Shown: positions 1 to 5,936 of the stretch, piece by piece
How positions within the stretch are numbered: the first letter of the stretch is position 1
Layout of the letters: each line of letters starts with the position of its first letter
NCBI GenBank assembly: GCA_944351345.1
Contig: CALVPO010000055.1
Coordinates: 1 to 8,967 of the forward strand
Direction: 5' to 3'
Origin: an uncultured Bacilli bacterium
Lineage (GTDB): Bacteria > Bacillota_I > Bacilli_A > RF39 > UBA660
DNA length: 8,967 bases
Program-made: the position numbers and the translations under genes
The notes under the pieces: generated by a model
What the model saw: only the letters and a program-made list of their open reading frames with translations
Told to the model about the DNA's origin: nothing
The model's database searches: none

Positions 1-440
1 CTAACTACTTGATAAATTTCACTAATTCTATCATTATCTATAATTTCATGAGAAATTTTATCTATTTCATTATCATTAATCCCAATTTCTTCTAAAGTAT
101 CTCTATTATTTTCTATTAAACTATTCAAATCATCATCTATATCCGGAACATAACTATCTCCATTATTAATAGAATTCATAATTCCTTCAAAATATTTACT
201 AGTTATATCATTAACTTCATCACTTTCATTAATAAAATCCTCTATTTTTTCTAAATCATCAACACTTATTTCAGGATATTCCTGATAAATAGCATCAGTT
301 ACAAAATCACTTACTTCCTTTTTAACAACACTATCATTAATAGTATCAATAACTAATTTCTCAATACTTAAATTAATGGCTAACATTATTAGTAACATAA
401 AAATAATAATACTAAACAAAACACTAAAAAACTTCTTCAT
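1..440 (-). CDS. N-terminal part of a membrane-anchored acidic protein of unknown function (runs off the left edge)
   Basis: An open frame starts at ATG 440-438 and stays open to the window edge (146 full codons), so the C-terminus is missing. The start is fixed by an excellent SD (AAGGAGG, 453-447) six bases upstream. Residues 1 to about 25 are two lysines followed by a hydrophobic stretch (MKKFFSVLFSIIIFMLLIML), which reads as a signal anchor or uncleaved signal peptide; no cleavage site or lipobox cysteine is visible. The rest is strongly acidic and hydrophilic, rich in Asp, Glu, Asn, Ile and Ser, with repeated helix-like segments and no cysteine, so it probably lies outside the membrane. 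I do not recognise the family. It follows the ABC exporter but has its own promoter, and the exporter has a terminator, so it is probably a separate transcription unit. Confidence 0.75.
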   Translation of the reverse strand, partial: MKKFFSVLFSIIIFMLLIMLAINLSIEKLVIDTINDSVVKKEVSDFVTDAIYQEYPEISVDDLEKIEDFINESDEVNDITSKYFEGIMNSINNGDSYVPDIDDDLNSLIENNRDTLEEIGINDNEIDKISHEIIDNDRISEIYQVV

Positions 441-464
441 AATATTCCTCCTTCAATTAACCAT

Positions 465-493
465 ATTATAACATTAAAATAGTAAGATAACTA
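465..493 (-). promoter_or_regulatory. Extended -10 promoter of the partial left-edge gene
   Basis: On the minus strand a perfect TATAAT (470-465) is preceded by TG one base upstream, giving an extended -10. A weak -35 (TAGTTA, 493-488) lies 17 bases further upstream. The predicted start is about 18 bases before the ATG and leaves room for the SD. Confidence 0.6.
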
Positions 494-502
494 TATATTA
501 AT

Positions 503-529
503 AAAAAAGAAATAGATTTACTCTATTTC
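503..529 (-). terminator. Intrinsic terminator of the ABC exporter gene, overlapping its stop codon
   Basis: Read on the minus strand, an 8-bp perfect stem (GAAATAGA, 529-522, with TCTATTTC, 516-509) encloses a 5-base loop and is followed by six T (508-503). The stem begins inside the last codons of the exporter gene and the stop codon lies in the loop. The stem is AT-rich and therefore weak, but the shape is canonical. Confidence 0.6.
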
Positions 530-2263
530 CATTGAATTTGAAGACTCAGTATTATATAAATCTTTATAAACTAAAGATTTTTTTAGCAATTCATTATGAC
601 TACCACTAGCTTCTAATTCTCCTTTATCTATAACATTAATAACATCAGCATCAATTATAGTAGAAAGTCTATGTGCAACTATTATTACAGTATGATCATT
701 AACTAGGTCATCTATTGTCTTTTTTATATATTCTTGACTTTCATTATCAAGAGCACTAGTAGCCTCATCAAATAATATAATTTTAGTATTTATAAGTAAT
801 GTCCTAGCAATTGCAATTCTCTGTTTTTGACCACCACTTAAATTAATACCCCCTTCACCAATAATTGTGTCATATCCCTTTGGAAGACTCATTATATAAT
901 CATCAATATATGCCCTCTTACATACTTCTCTAACCTCATCTAAAGTAACATCATCTCTAATTAACCTAAAATTATCCATAATAGATAAATTAAATAAAAA
1001 TGGAGCCTGCCTTATAACAGATATATTTTCTCTTAAAGATTCTTCTGTTAGATCCTTAATATTTATACCATCTATAGTTATAACTCCCTTAGTAGCATCA
1101 AAATATCTAAGAAGTAAATTAAAAATAGTAGATTTACCATTACCACTTCTTCCAACAATAGCAGTCTTTTTATTTGGTTCTATCTTTAAATTAAGACCAT
1201 TAAGCGTATAATCCTCATCTTCCCTATATTTAAATTTAACATTCCTAAATTCAATAACCCCTTTAGTATTATCTAACACCTTATTTCCAAATACTTCATC
1301 CTGAGAAATCTTATTATTAATAATTTCATCTATTCTTTTTAAAGAAACAGTAACTTTATTATAATTAACACCAAAATCACTAATACTCTCAACTACTTCA
1401 TCAATTCTCCAAATATAATTCTCTATCATAATAAATATACTATAGCTAACTTCTCCCTTTATAAAGAAATATCCCGTAGTAAACAAAATAATAAATTGTA
1501 ATATATAATATACTAAATTATTTAAATTATAATATATAACCTCATATTTTCTAATTTTTTTAGTATTATCAAACATCTTATCTAAATTAGAAAATATATT
1601 CCTCTCTATATTTTTCTTTATCCCTAGTGCTTTTATTTCTCTAATACCAGTAATATTCTCTGTAGCCACCTTAACATAATTATCAGATTCTTTCTTTATA
1701 TTTTCTTGAGTAGTCTTAATTTTAGGAAAAAACTTATATGAAATAAATCCCATAATAGTACCAAATATAATTATTTCTAATCCAAGTATTATAGATATTT
1801 TAAATGCTAATATTACAACTACTATAATTACTAAAGATTTACATACAAGTTTTATTAACTTTGCTAAAAGCTCCATAACTCTATCTGGATCAGTATATAA
1901 TCTATTTATAAACTCTCCAACCCCAATATCCTCAAATACAATAGCAGGTAACTTATCAATCTTTTTATATAAATCACGACTAACATTTTTCATAAACTTA
2001 ATTTCCAAATAATTATAAATACTATCTCTTGGTATCTGCAAAAAAGAATATGCTATTATATATATTCCTATCCAAAGAGATAAAAAAGTAGTAAATCCTG
2101 TCAAATCTTTAGTTATCAGTAATTCTAAAGCCCTACCTTCAAAATAAGCAGTAAGTAAAGTAGGCATATAAGTACATATAACTAAAATTATATAAATAAA
2201 TATCTTTAATTTATCATCTTTTAAATAATGCCACAAAATATTAAAACTATTAAATTTTTTCAA
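518..2263 (-). CDS. ABC exporter, fused permease and ATPase (half-transporter)
   Basis: An ATP-driven exporter half of the MsbA/MdlB/BmrA type: an N-terminal membrane domain (about residues 1-310, hydrophobic segments near 20-38, 58-76, 140-160, 160-180, 250-270) and a C-terminal nucleotide-binding domain. All ATPase motifs are intact: A-loop Y346, Walker A GRSGNGKST (371-379), Q-loop Q419, signature LSGGQ (475-479), Walker B IILFDE (495-500, catalytic E500), D-loop SALD (503-506), H-loop H531. At 581 aa it has the usual length. With a canonical site and no partner in view, it may act as a homodimer; the substrate (drug, peptide or lipid) cannot be read from sequence. The start is TTG 2263-2261, chosen because GGAGGTG sits just upstream and an in-frame TAG lies at 2287-2285. 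It has its own promoter and a leader with a 25-codon ORF and attenuator, suggesting induction by a translation inhibitor. Confidence 0.95.
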   Translation of the reverse strand: MKKFNSFNILWHYLKDDKLKIFIYIILVICTYMPTLLTAYFEGRALELLITKDLTGFTTFLSLWIGIYIIAYSFLQIPRDSIYNYLEIKFMKNVSRDLYKKIDKLPAIVFEDIGVGEFINRLYTDPDRVMELLAKLIKLVCKSLVIIVVVILAFKISIILGLEIIIFGTIMGFISYKFFPKIKTTQENIKKESDNYVKVATENITGIREIKALGIKKNIERNIFSNLDKMFDNTKKIRKYEVIYYNLNNLVYYILQFIILFTTGYFFIKGEVSYSIFIMIENYIWRIDEVVESISDFGVNYNKVTVSLKRIDEIINNKISQDEVFGNKVLDNTKGVIEFRNVKFKYREDEDYTLNGLNLKIEPNKKTAIVGRSGNGKSTIFNLLLRYFDATKGVITIDGINIKDLTEESLRENISVIRQAPFLFNLSIMDNFRLIRDDVTLDEVREVCKRAYIDDYIMSLPKGYDTIIGEGGINLSGGQKQRIAIARTLLINTKIILFDEATSALDNESQEYIKKTIDDLVNDHTVIIVAHRLSTIIDADVINVIDKGELEASGSHNELLKKSLVYKDLYNTESSNSMEIE

Positions 2264-2275
2264 CTTTTCACCTCC
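2261..2275 (-). promoter_or_regulatory. Ribosome binding site that sets a TTG start for the ABC exporter
   Basis: GGAGGTG (2275-2269) is followed by five bases and then TTG (2263-2261). No ATG or GTG at suitable spacing competes, and the frame is closed upstream by a TAG. The SD begins three bases after the T-tract of the attenuator, so terminated transcripts lack it. Confidence 0.8.
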
Positions 2276-2278
2276 ACC

Positions 2279-2312
2279 AAAAAACTACTATCAAAAAATT
2301 ATAGTAGTTTTT
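2279..2312 (-). terminator. Intrinsic terminator/attenuator directly before the ABC exporter SD
   Basis: On the minus strand, segment 2312-2301 (AAAAACTACTAT) pairs perfectly with 2291-2280 (ATAGTAGTTTTT): 12 bp around a 9-base loop. The 3' arm runs into six consecutive T (2284-2279). The core is only 7 bp with three G-C pairs, so the terminator is probably leaky. Transcription arriving either from the leader promoter or from the upstream phosphoesterase gene must pass it to reach the exporter gene. Confidence 0.7.
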
Positions 2313-2389
2313 AATATTTATAAAGACTAATTTACCAAGCTTAAAACAAGTAGGAATTATAAAAAAATCCCCTAGTACTACTATAATTT
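2296..2389 (-). promoter_or_regulatory. Antiterminator pairing between the leader ORF and the terminator 5' arm
   Basis: Minus-strand segment 2389-2377 (AAATTATAGTAGT), inside codons 10-14 of the leader ORF, is perfectly complementary over 13 bases to 2308-2296 (ACTACTATAATTT). The second segment contains eight bases of the terminator 5' arm, so the two helices exclude each other. The complementarity is seen directly. That it switches the exporter on when a ribosome stalls early in the leader ORF is inference. Confidence 0.6.
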
Positions 2390-2418
2390 ATATTTAAATA
2401 CTTATCTATTCTAAACAT
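2341..2418 (-). CDS. 25-residue leader peptide of the ABC exporter attenuator
   Basis: A short ORF starts at ATG 2418-2416 behind AAAGGAG (2433-2427, 8-base spacing) and ends at TAA 2343-2341. The peptide starts MFRIDKYLNINY, continues with SSTRGFFYN and ends SYLF. It is rich in Tyr, Asn, Ser and Phe and shows no domain. It lies between a promoter (predicted start near 2443) and the exporter terminator, and codons 10-14 carry the antiterminator arm. In this layout the peptide itself is probably a disposable sensor: the ribosome reading it decides which RNA helix forms. B. subtilis bmrB, upstream of bmrCD, is the nearest mechanism I know; no sequence similarity is claimed. A chance ORF is possible, but strong SD, promoter, ORF and attenuator in correct order make that less likely. 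Confidence 0.65.
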   Translation of the reverse strand: MFRIDKYLNINYSSTRGFFYNSYLF

Positions 2419-2429
2419 AATTCCCACTC
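2348..2429 (-). promoter_or_regulatory. Pairing between the leader-ORF start region and its own 3' end
   Basis: Minus-strand segment 2429-2417 (GAGTGGGAATTAT), overlapping the end of the SD and the AT of the leader ATG, can pair with 2360-2348 (ATAATTCCTACTT), near the end of the leader ORF: 13 continuous pairs including two G-U. This helix would hide the leader start and place the antiterminator arm in its loop. A translating ribosome would open it. The function is inferred. Confidence 0.45.
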
Positions 2430-2449
2430 CTTTCTTCAAATTCACTAAT

Positions 2450-2478
2450 AATTTATCATACTTATAATAAACTGTCAA
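2450..2478 (-). promoter_or_regulatory. Promoter of the ABC exporter leader
   Basis: On the minus strand a perfect -35 TTGACA (2478-2473) is followed, after exactly 17 bases, by TAAATT (2455-2450), with TG one base before it (extended -10). The predicted start near 2443 gives about 25 bases before the leader ATG. The -35 begins seven bases after the phosphoesterase stop codon. Confidence 0.65.
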
Positions 2479-2485
2479 CTATTTT

Positions 2486-3022
2486 TTATAAGCTGATACT
2501 ATCAATAACTTCTCCTTCAATAGTATATAAAGTTATTTTTCTATCTTCATACACTCCATAACTAGCTTGACTTCCACCTCTAGGAAGCGATACACTTCCA
2601 ACACAAACATATACCATATTACTATCCTCTCTTATCTCAGGTACATGATAATGCCCATAAATTAAAACACCATTTCTAGAAAAATTATCAGGATTATACT
2701 TATTACCATGAGTTAAAAATATATCAATACCATCAACATTAATAAGCGAAATACCCTCATTTATAGGAAAATCACTAACCTTAATATCAATATCACTATC
2801 ACAATTACCTCTCATACAAATAATATTATCAGAGTACCCAGTTAAAAAATCTTTAACTACCACATTATCATAATAATCTAAATAAGAATTTCCATTAAAC
2901 CCTGCATAATAAAGATCTCCCAAAACTACCATCTTATCAAAATTACCTTTATTATATATATCTTTAATCTTATCTAAATTAGTAGTAATTCCATGAATAT
3001 CCGAAATAAATAATATCTTCAT
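2486..3022 (-). CDS. yfcE: YfcE/MJ0936-family metallophosphoesterase (phosphodiesterase)
   Basis: A calcineurin-like metallophosphoesterase, probably cytoplasmic and dependent on two metal ions. The ordered family motifs are all present: D8-I-H10, G35-D36, G72-N73 (followed by C74-D75), T104-H105-G106, and the closing G123-H124-Y125-H126. A C-terminal GSVSLPRGG segment (142-150) matches the GSVS-P block usual in YfcE. At 178 aa it has the normal length (E. coli YfcE 184 aa). Family members hydrolyse artificial phosphodiesters such as bis-pNPP; the physiological substrate is unknown. The start ATG 3022-3020 has an upstream AAGGGGTGG SD. It lies 12 bases after the flavin reductase-rubredoxin gene and is probably the last gene of that operon. 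No terminator follows, so read-through would reach the exporter attenuator. Confidence 0.9.
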   Translation of the reverse strand: MKILFISDIHGITTNLDKIKDIYNKGNFDKMVVLGDLYYAGFNGNSYLDYYDNVVVKDFLTGYSDNIICMRGNCDSDIDIKVSDFPINEGISLINVDGIDIFLTHGNKYNPDNFSRNGVLIYGHYHVPEIREDSNMVYVCVGSVSLPRGGSQASYGVYEDRKITLYTIEGEVIDSISL

Positions 3023-3034
3023 AATCCACCCCTT

Positions 3035-3634
3035 CTAATTAATCTTTTTTTCAAATAATTCTTTTCCAACACCACAATTAGGACATTTAAAATCATCTGG
3101 TAACTCTTCACCATAATAAACATATCCACATATAGTACAAATCCACGCTGTTTTATTATTTAAAGTCTTAACTTTAATTAATTCATCTTTATGTTCCTGA
3201 TAATAAGCATAAGTCATTTCTTTTTTATCATTATATTTTAAAGCATTAACAAGTCTTCCAATAAATAAATTATGACTCTCAGTATCAATAATATCAACAA
3301 CCTCTAAAATCATACAACCAATAGCATCCCTAATAACTTTAATACCATCAACACTATCAAACCAATCTTTACTAAACTTATCAATATCTCTAGAAGAATG
3401 CATCCCAAAAGTCTCAATAATATCTCCATTAATATCCATAGGCAAAACAGATAATGCAAATTTCTTCTTTTCTTTTATAGCCTTATTAGTATAATTATCC
3501 TTATTAACTGCAACACTAATTAAAGGCTTGTCTCCATAACTAACTTGACTAACAGCATCTACCATACATCCAGCCCCATCTAAAGTAAGAACATACATCC
3601 CTTGAGATATATTTCTTGTAATCTTTCTATCCAT
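3035..3634 (-). CDS. Flavin reductase-rubredoxin fusion (high molecular weight rubredoxin / flavoredoxin type)
   Basis: A 199-residue cytoplasmic redox protein. Residues 1 to about 150 form an FMN-binding split-barrel flavin reductase domain; residues about 161-199 form a rubredoxin-like domain with metal ligands C166, C169, C184 and C187 (WICTICGYVYYGEELPDD, then CPNCG). Related anaerobe proteins (Hrb of Moorella, flavoredoxins) pass electrons from NAD(P)H via FMN to partners such as flavodiiron proteins that reduce O2 or NO. That role here is inference; no flavodiiron gene is in view. I place the start at ATG 3634-3632, not at an ATG 13 codons earlier, because GGAGGT (3646-3641) is six bases upstream and falls inside the longer reading. 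The start is four bases after the cation exchanger stop, suggesting translational coupling. Confidence 0.9.
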   Translation of the reverse strand: MDRKITRNISQGMYVLTLDGAGCMVDAVSQVSYGDKPLISVAVNKDNYTNKAIKEKKKFALSVLPMDINGDIIETFGMHSSRDIDKFSKDWFDSVDGIKVIRDAIGCMILEVVDIIDTESHNLFIGRLVNALKYNDKKEMTYAYYQEHKDELIKVKTLNNKTAWICTICGYVYYGEELPDDFKCPNCGVGKELFEKKIN

Positions 3635-3638
3635 AACA

Positions 3639-4598
3639 CTACCTCCATAATAAATAACCATAATATAAAACAAAAAACATAATCATAATAACACCTTCTC
3701 TTTTATTAATAGTTCTCTCACTCCTAGCAAATATAAAAAGTAAAAGAGAAGACATAAATACCATTAATATATCCACAAAACCAAAACCTGTAAGCAATAT
3801 ATCTCCATATATAACAATAGGAAGTCCAAGAACTATACAAATATTAAAAATATTAGTTCCAATAATATTACCAATTGCCATATCAAATTCTCCCTTTTTA
3901 GCACTAGTAACAGTCATAATCATCTCTGGCAAACTAGTACCAACAACAATAACAAACATAGTAATAATTTTTTCAGCAATATTTAAAGAAGCTGCAATAT
4001 TCTTAGCCGAATCAATTATTAAATCACTACTATAAATGATAAAAATAATTGAGACTATTAATAAAGCAAAAGCTACCAAAGGAGAATATTTAATTTCTAT
4101 ATTATCAATAGTTACGTTCTTATTCCTCTTGAATAGCATTTGAATTAAATATACTACAAATAAAGAAAATAACAAAATTAAAATAATAGCATCAGCCCTA
4201 GAAAAAGTATTCTTAGTCAGTGGATTGAAAAGACTATCAAGCATTAATACAACAAAAATAGACGTAATAATAAACAAAAGTGGTAATTCTCTTTTAACTG
4301 TAGCATGCTTAATTTTAATAGGATGAATAAAACTAGCAAGTCCAATTATTAAAAGAATATTAACAACACAACTACCAATAACATTAGCAAAAGCCATCGT
4401 AGCATCATTACTACCAACACTCCTAAAAGAAATAGCCACCTCAGGTGCACAAGTACCAAAAGCCATAATAGTTAAAGCAATAAATATTTTAGATATATTC
4501 AGTTTAAGAGCTAAAGAAGAAGCCGCATCAACCAAAACATCTGAAGCCTTAATAATAACAACAAATCCAATTAATAATATTATTATATCAAAAAACAT
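3639..4598 (-). CDS. CaCA-superfamily sodium/calcium (cation) exchanger, YrbG-like
   Basis: A 319-residue inner-membrane antiporter with about ten hydrophobic segments. Both halves carry the diagnostic alpha repeats: alpha-1 FGTCAPEVAIS (47-57, key E53) with ANVIGSCVVN (71-80, N72), and alpha-2 VGTSLPEMIMT (219-229, key E225) with GNIIGTNIFN (243-252, N244). Two acidic residues facing each other across the inverted repeat form the cation site in this superfamily. The protein probably exchanges Na+ or H+ for Ca2+; the ion cannot be read from sequence. Length matches bacterial YrbG (325 aa). Start ATG 4598-4596 has AGGTG (4610-4606) seven bases upstream. It is the first gene of a tight trio with the rubredoxin fusion and yfcE. 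No convincing promoter or terminator lies in the 79-base gap after the nitroreductase gene, so co-transcription with it is possible. Confidence 0.93.
   Translation of the reverse strand: MFFDIIILLIGFVVIIKASDVLVDAASSLALKLNISKIFIALTIMAFGTCAPEVAISFRSVGSNDATMAFANVIGSCVVNILLIIGLASFIHPIKIKHATVKRELPLLFIITSIFVVLMLDSLFNPLTKNTFSRADAIILILLFSLFVVYLIQMLFKRNKNVTIDNIEIKYSPLVAFALLIVSIIFIIYSSDLIIDSAKNIAASLNIAEKIITMFVIVVGTSLPEMIMTVTSAKKGEFDMAIGNIIGTNIFNICIVLGLPIVIYGDILLTGFGFVDILMVFMSSLLLFIFARSERTINKREGVIMIMFFVLYYGYLLWR
3641..3646 (-). promoter_or_regulatory. SD that sets the flavin reductase-rubredoxin start
   Basis: GGAGGT on the minus strand, six bases before ATG 3634-3632 and overlapping the cation exchanger stop codon (3641-3639). 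It excludes the longer reading frame beginning at 3673 and implies coupled translation. Confidence 0.75.
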
Positions 4599-4677
4599 AC
4601 TTAATCACCTATTTATAAAATAACAAAAATATCTATTTTAATACCTTTAAGCACAATAATTTATCTTATAATTATTA

Positions 4678-5175
4678 TTACTTAATAAAATGTACCAAAC
4701 TAGAATCATATCTATCTTCTATATCTTTGCGATTAACTGGATATCCAACAGGAATAATACAAAAAGGAACAATATCCTTATCAAGACTTAAAATATTACG
4801 CATACTATCTATTCTCTCGCGAACAGGTGCTCCACCTATCCATACCGCCCCAAGACCTATCTCTTCAGCCTCAATCAAAATATTCTCAACACAAGCACTC
4901 ATATCACAAATAATATAGTTAGGTGATTTAAGTTTGTTATAAACATAACATGGAACAATAGCAACAGAACAATTTTTTACACACATAGAATAAGGTGTTG
5001 CGCTAGCAAGCTCCAATAACTTATCTTTATTAGTTATAACATAAAATTCCCAAGGCCTACCATCACAAGCAGAAGGAGCTTGCATACCAGCCTTAAGTAG
5101 CATCTCTATCTTAGCCATTGACACTTCTTTATCTAGAAACTTTCTATAACTTCTTCTCTTAAAAATACTATTCAA
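4678..5175 (-). CDS. Nitroreductase-family FMN-dependent oxidoreductase
   Basis: A compact (165 aa) cytoplasmic nitroreductase fold protein, which in this family binds FMN as a dimer and reduces nitro, quinone or similar substrates with NAD(P)H. Visible signatures: N-terminal FMN-phosphate motif RRSYRKF (7-13), the conserved APSACDGRPWEF block (33-44) in the position of the family's PSxxNxQPW motif, LGAVWIGG (108-115), and C-terminal IPVGYP (141-146). The size is typical of the short, often anaerobe-associated subgroup. The start is TTG 5175-5173, set by AGGAGGT (5188-5182) six bases upstream; the first residues (NSIFKRRSYRKF) fit the normal N-terminus of the family. The physiological substrate is unknown. 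It is transcribed divergently from the VanZ-like gene. Confidence 0.92.
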   Translation of the reverse strand: MNSIFKRRSYRKFLDKEVSMAKIEMLLKAGMQAPSACDGRPWEFYVITNKDKLLELASATPYSMCVKNCSVAIVPCYVYNKLKSPNYIICDMSACVENILIEAEEIGLGAVWIGGAPVRERIDSMRNILSLDKDIVPFCIIPVGYPVNRKDIEDRYDSSLVHFIK

Positions 5176-5188
5176 ATTAATACCTCCT
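5173..5188 (-). promoter_or_regulatory. SD and TTG start of the nitroreductase gene
   Basis: AGGAGGT (5188-5182), six bases, then TTG (5175-5173). A later ATG (codon 20) would remove the FMN-binding RRSYR motif, so TTG is the supported start. Confidence 0.8.
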
Positions 5189-5200
5189 ACTCTATATAAA

Positions 5201-5209
5201 AGTATAACA
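5201..5209 (-). promoter_or_regulatory. Extended -10 promoter of the nitroreductase gene
   Basis: On the minus strand TGTTATACT (5209-5201) is an extended -10 element (TG-n-TATACT). No good -35 is seen 17 bases upstream, which is tolerable for an extended -10. The predicted start lies a few bases before the SD. Confidence 0.5.
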
Positions 5210-5244
5210 TAAAATAAATTATTTCTCTATAATTCTTTTTTTAT

Positions 5245-5273
5245 TTGCTTACATATAGTACAAAATATATAAT
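5245..5273 (+). promoter_or_regulatory. Candidate promoter of the VanZ-like gene
   Basis: TTGCTT (5245-5250), a 17-base spacer and a perfect TATAAT (5268-5273). The predicted start near 5280 gives a 75-base leader containing an 11-bp inverted repeat. A second TATAAT at 5331-5336 lies too close to the SD at 5343 to be comfortable. Confidence 0.45.
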
Positions 5274-5292
5274 CTCGCTAATAATAAATAAA

Positions 5293-5333
5293 ATACTATA
5301 AATTAACTATCCTCTAACTAGTATTTATAGTAT
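5293..5333. repeat. 11-bp perfect inverted repeat in the VanZ-like leader
   Basis: ATACTATAAAT (5293-5303) and ATTTATAGTAT (5323-5333) are perfect inverted copies around a 19-base spacer. In RNA it would form a hairpin ten bases before the VanZ-like SD. In DNA it could be an operator overlapping the downstream TATAAT. All but two pairs are A-T, so chance is a real alternative in this composition. Confidence 0.4.
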
Positions 5334-5354
5334 AATAAAAACGAGGTAATAACT

Positions 5355-5780
5355 ATGAAAACAAAATTAAAAAAATGGCTTATTCTTATAGTATGGATGT
5401 TTATTATATTTATATTCTCAAATCAACCCCATTCAGGTTCAGTAACCCATGATATAGTCGAACAAATATTACCAAATATAAAATTTGATAGTCTAATAAA
5501 TATAATAAACTTTACTATAAGAAAATTAGCCCACTTATCAGAATATTTTATTCTAACTCTCTTAACTATTTCTTTATCAAAAGAATATATTAAAAAAGAA
5601 AAAATAATCTTACTTATAAGCTTAATATTTTGCTTTATATTTGCCCTTACTGATGAATATCACCAATCGCTAGTACCAGGAAGAACAAGCGTATTTACTG
5701 ACGTAATTATAGATACAATAGGAGGTATTTTATCTATAATTACATATAAAATATATATAAAAATAAAAACTAAAAAATAG
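5355..5780 (+). CDS. VanZ-family membrane protein
   Basis: A 141-residue protein with four hydrophobic segments (about 7-22, 58-75, 83-99, 115-132). The VanZ family signature is clear: FSNQP (21-25) after helix 1, RKLAHLSEYF (56-65), then DEYHQSLVPGR (100-110) and D116 with TIGG (121-124) in the last helix. The family is named after a teicoplanin-resistance accessory protein, but most members, like this one, lie outside van clusters and have no established activity; a cell-envelope role is likely. The length is typical of single-domain members. The ATG has a GAGGT SD (5343-5347) seven bases upstream. The gene has C>G on its coding strand (about 58 C to 42 G over 5341-5760), unlike the two plus-strand genes to its right. 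Its stop codon overlaps the following hairpin. Confidence 0.9.
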   Translation: MKTKLKKWLILIVWMFIIFIFSNQPHSGSVTHDIVEQILPNIKFDSLINIINFTIRKLAHLSEYFILTLLTISLSKEYIKKEKIILLISLIFCFIFALTDEYHQSLVPGRTSVFTDVIIDTIGGILSIITYKIYIKIKTKK

Positions 5781-5806
5781 ATATCCACAAAAATGTGGAT
5801 ATCTTT
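5779..5806 (+). terminator. Terminator-like hairpin after the VanZ-like gene, built from two DnaA-box-like 9-mers
   Basis: AGATATCCACA (5779-5789) pairs with TGTGGATATCT (5794-5804): 11 perfect bp around an AAAA loop, starting inside the stop codon. Only three T follow (5804-5806), so as a terminator it is modest. Each arm contains ATATCCACA, one base from the DnaA box TTATCCACA. Confidence 0.55.
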
Positions 5807-5936
5807 ACACATCCCTGTTGAATTATTATTATATATGTGGATAAAATATCCACACTTTTCAACAATTTTGTTGAAAACTATTTAATATATATAAATATAC
5901 CCAAATTATTAAACTAATTCTTTTTAAATATCCACA
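5781..5936. other. DnaA-box-like cluster, candidate replication origin
   Basis: Five 9-mers match TTATCCACA fully or with one mismatch: ATATCCACA 5781-5789 (+), its complement 5794-5802 (-), the perfect box TGTGGATAA 5836-5844 (-), ATATCCACA 5846-5854 (+) and ATATCCACA 5928-5936 (+). The first two converge around AAAA; the third and fourth are adjacent, giving an 8-bp inverted repeat with a 3-base centre. A nearly pure A/T stretch (about 5879-5930), with only a few C, separates the last two and could be the unwinding region. On the minus strand the perfect box is followed by a TATA run and then TAA triplets, loosely like DnaA-trios. Gene orientation and base skew change nearby. No dnaA, dnaN or rpmH is in the window, so oriC status is inferred; a DnaA-titrating or regulatory cluster is the alternative. 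Confidence 0.5.
5856..5877. repeat. 10-bp perfect inverted repeat beside the DnaA-box-like sites
   Basis: TTTTCAACAA (5856-5865) and TTGTTGAAAA (5868-5877) around two T. It starts two bases after the fourth box-like site. No T-tract follows on either strand beyond the stem itself, so it is not an obvious terminator; it may belong to the origin-like region. Confidence 0.5.

Noticed and set aside
3635..3673. N-terminal extension of the flavin reductase-rubredoxin gene from an ATG at 3673
   Set aside because: It would overlap the exchanger gene, lacks an SD, and translates through the GGAGGT that serves the ATG at 3634. The shorter start matches the family N-terminus.
4599..4677. Promoter or terminator between the nitroreductase and exchanger genes
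   Set aside because: A TAAAAT (4640-4635, minus strand) has no acceptable -35, and the possible hairpins are short and A/T only. Neither can be called.
4727..4918. Plus-strand ORF of 63 codons
   Set aside because: It lies antisense inside the well-supported nitroreductase gene and has no SD or family features.
5781..5936. CRISPR array suggested by the repeated TATCCACA units
   Set aside because: The units are 8-9 bases, in both orientations and irregularly spaced, which fits DnaA boxes and not CRISPR repeats.
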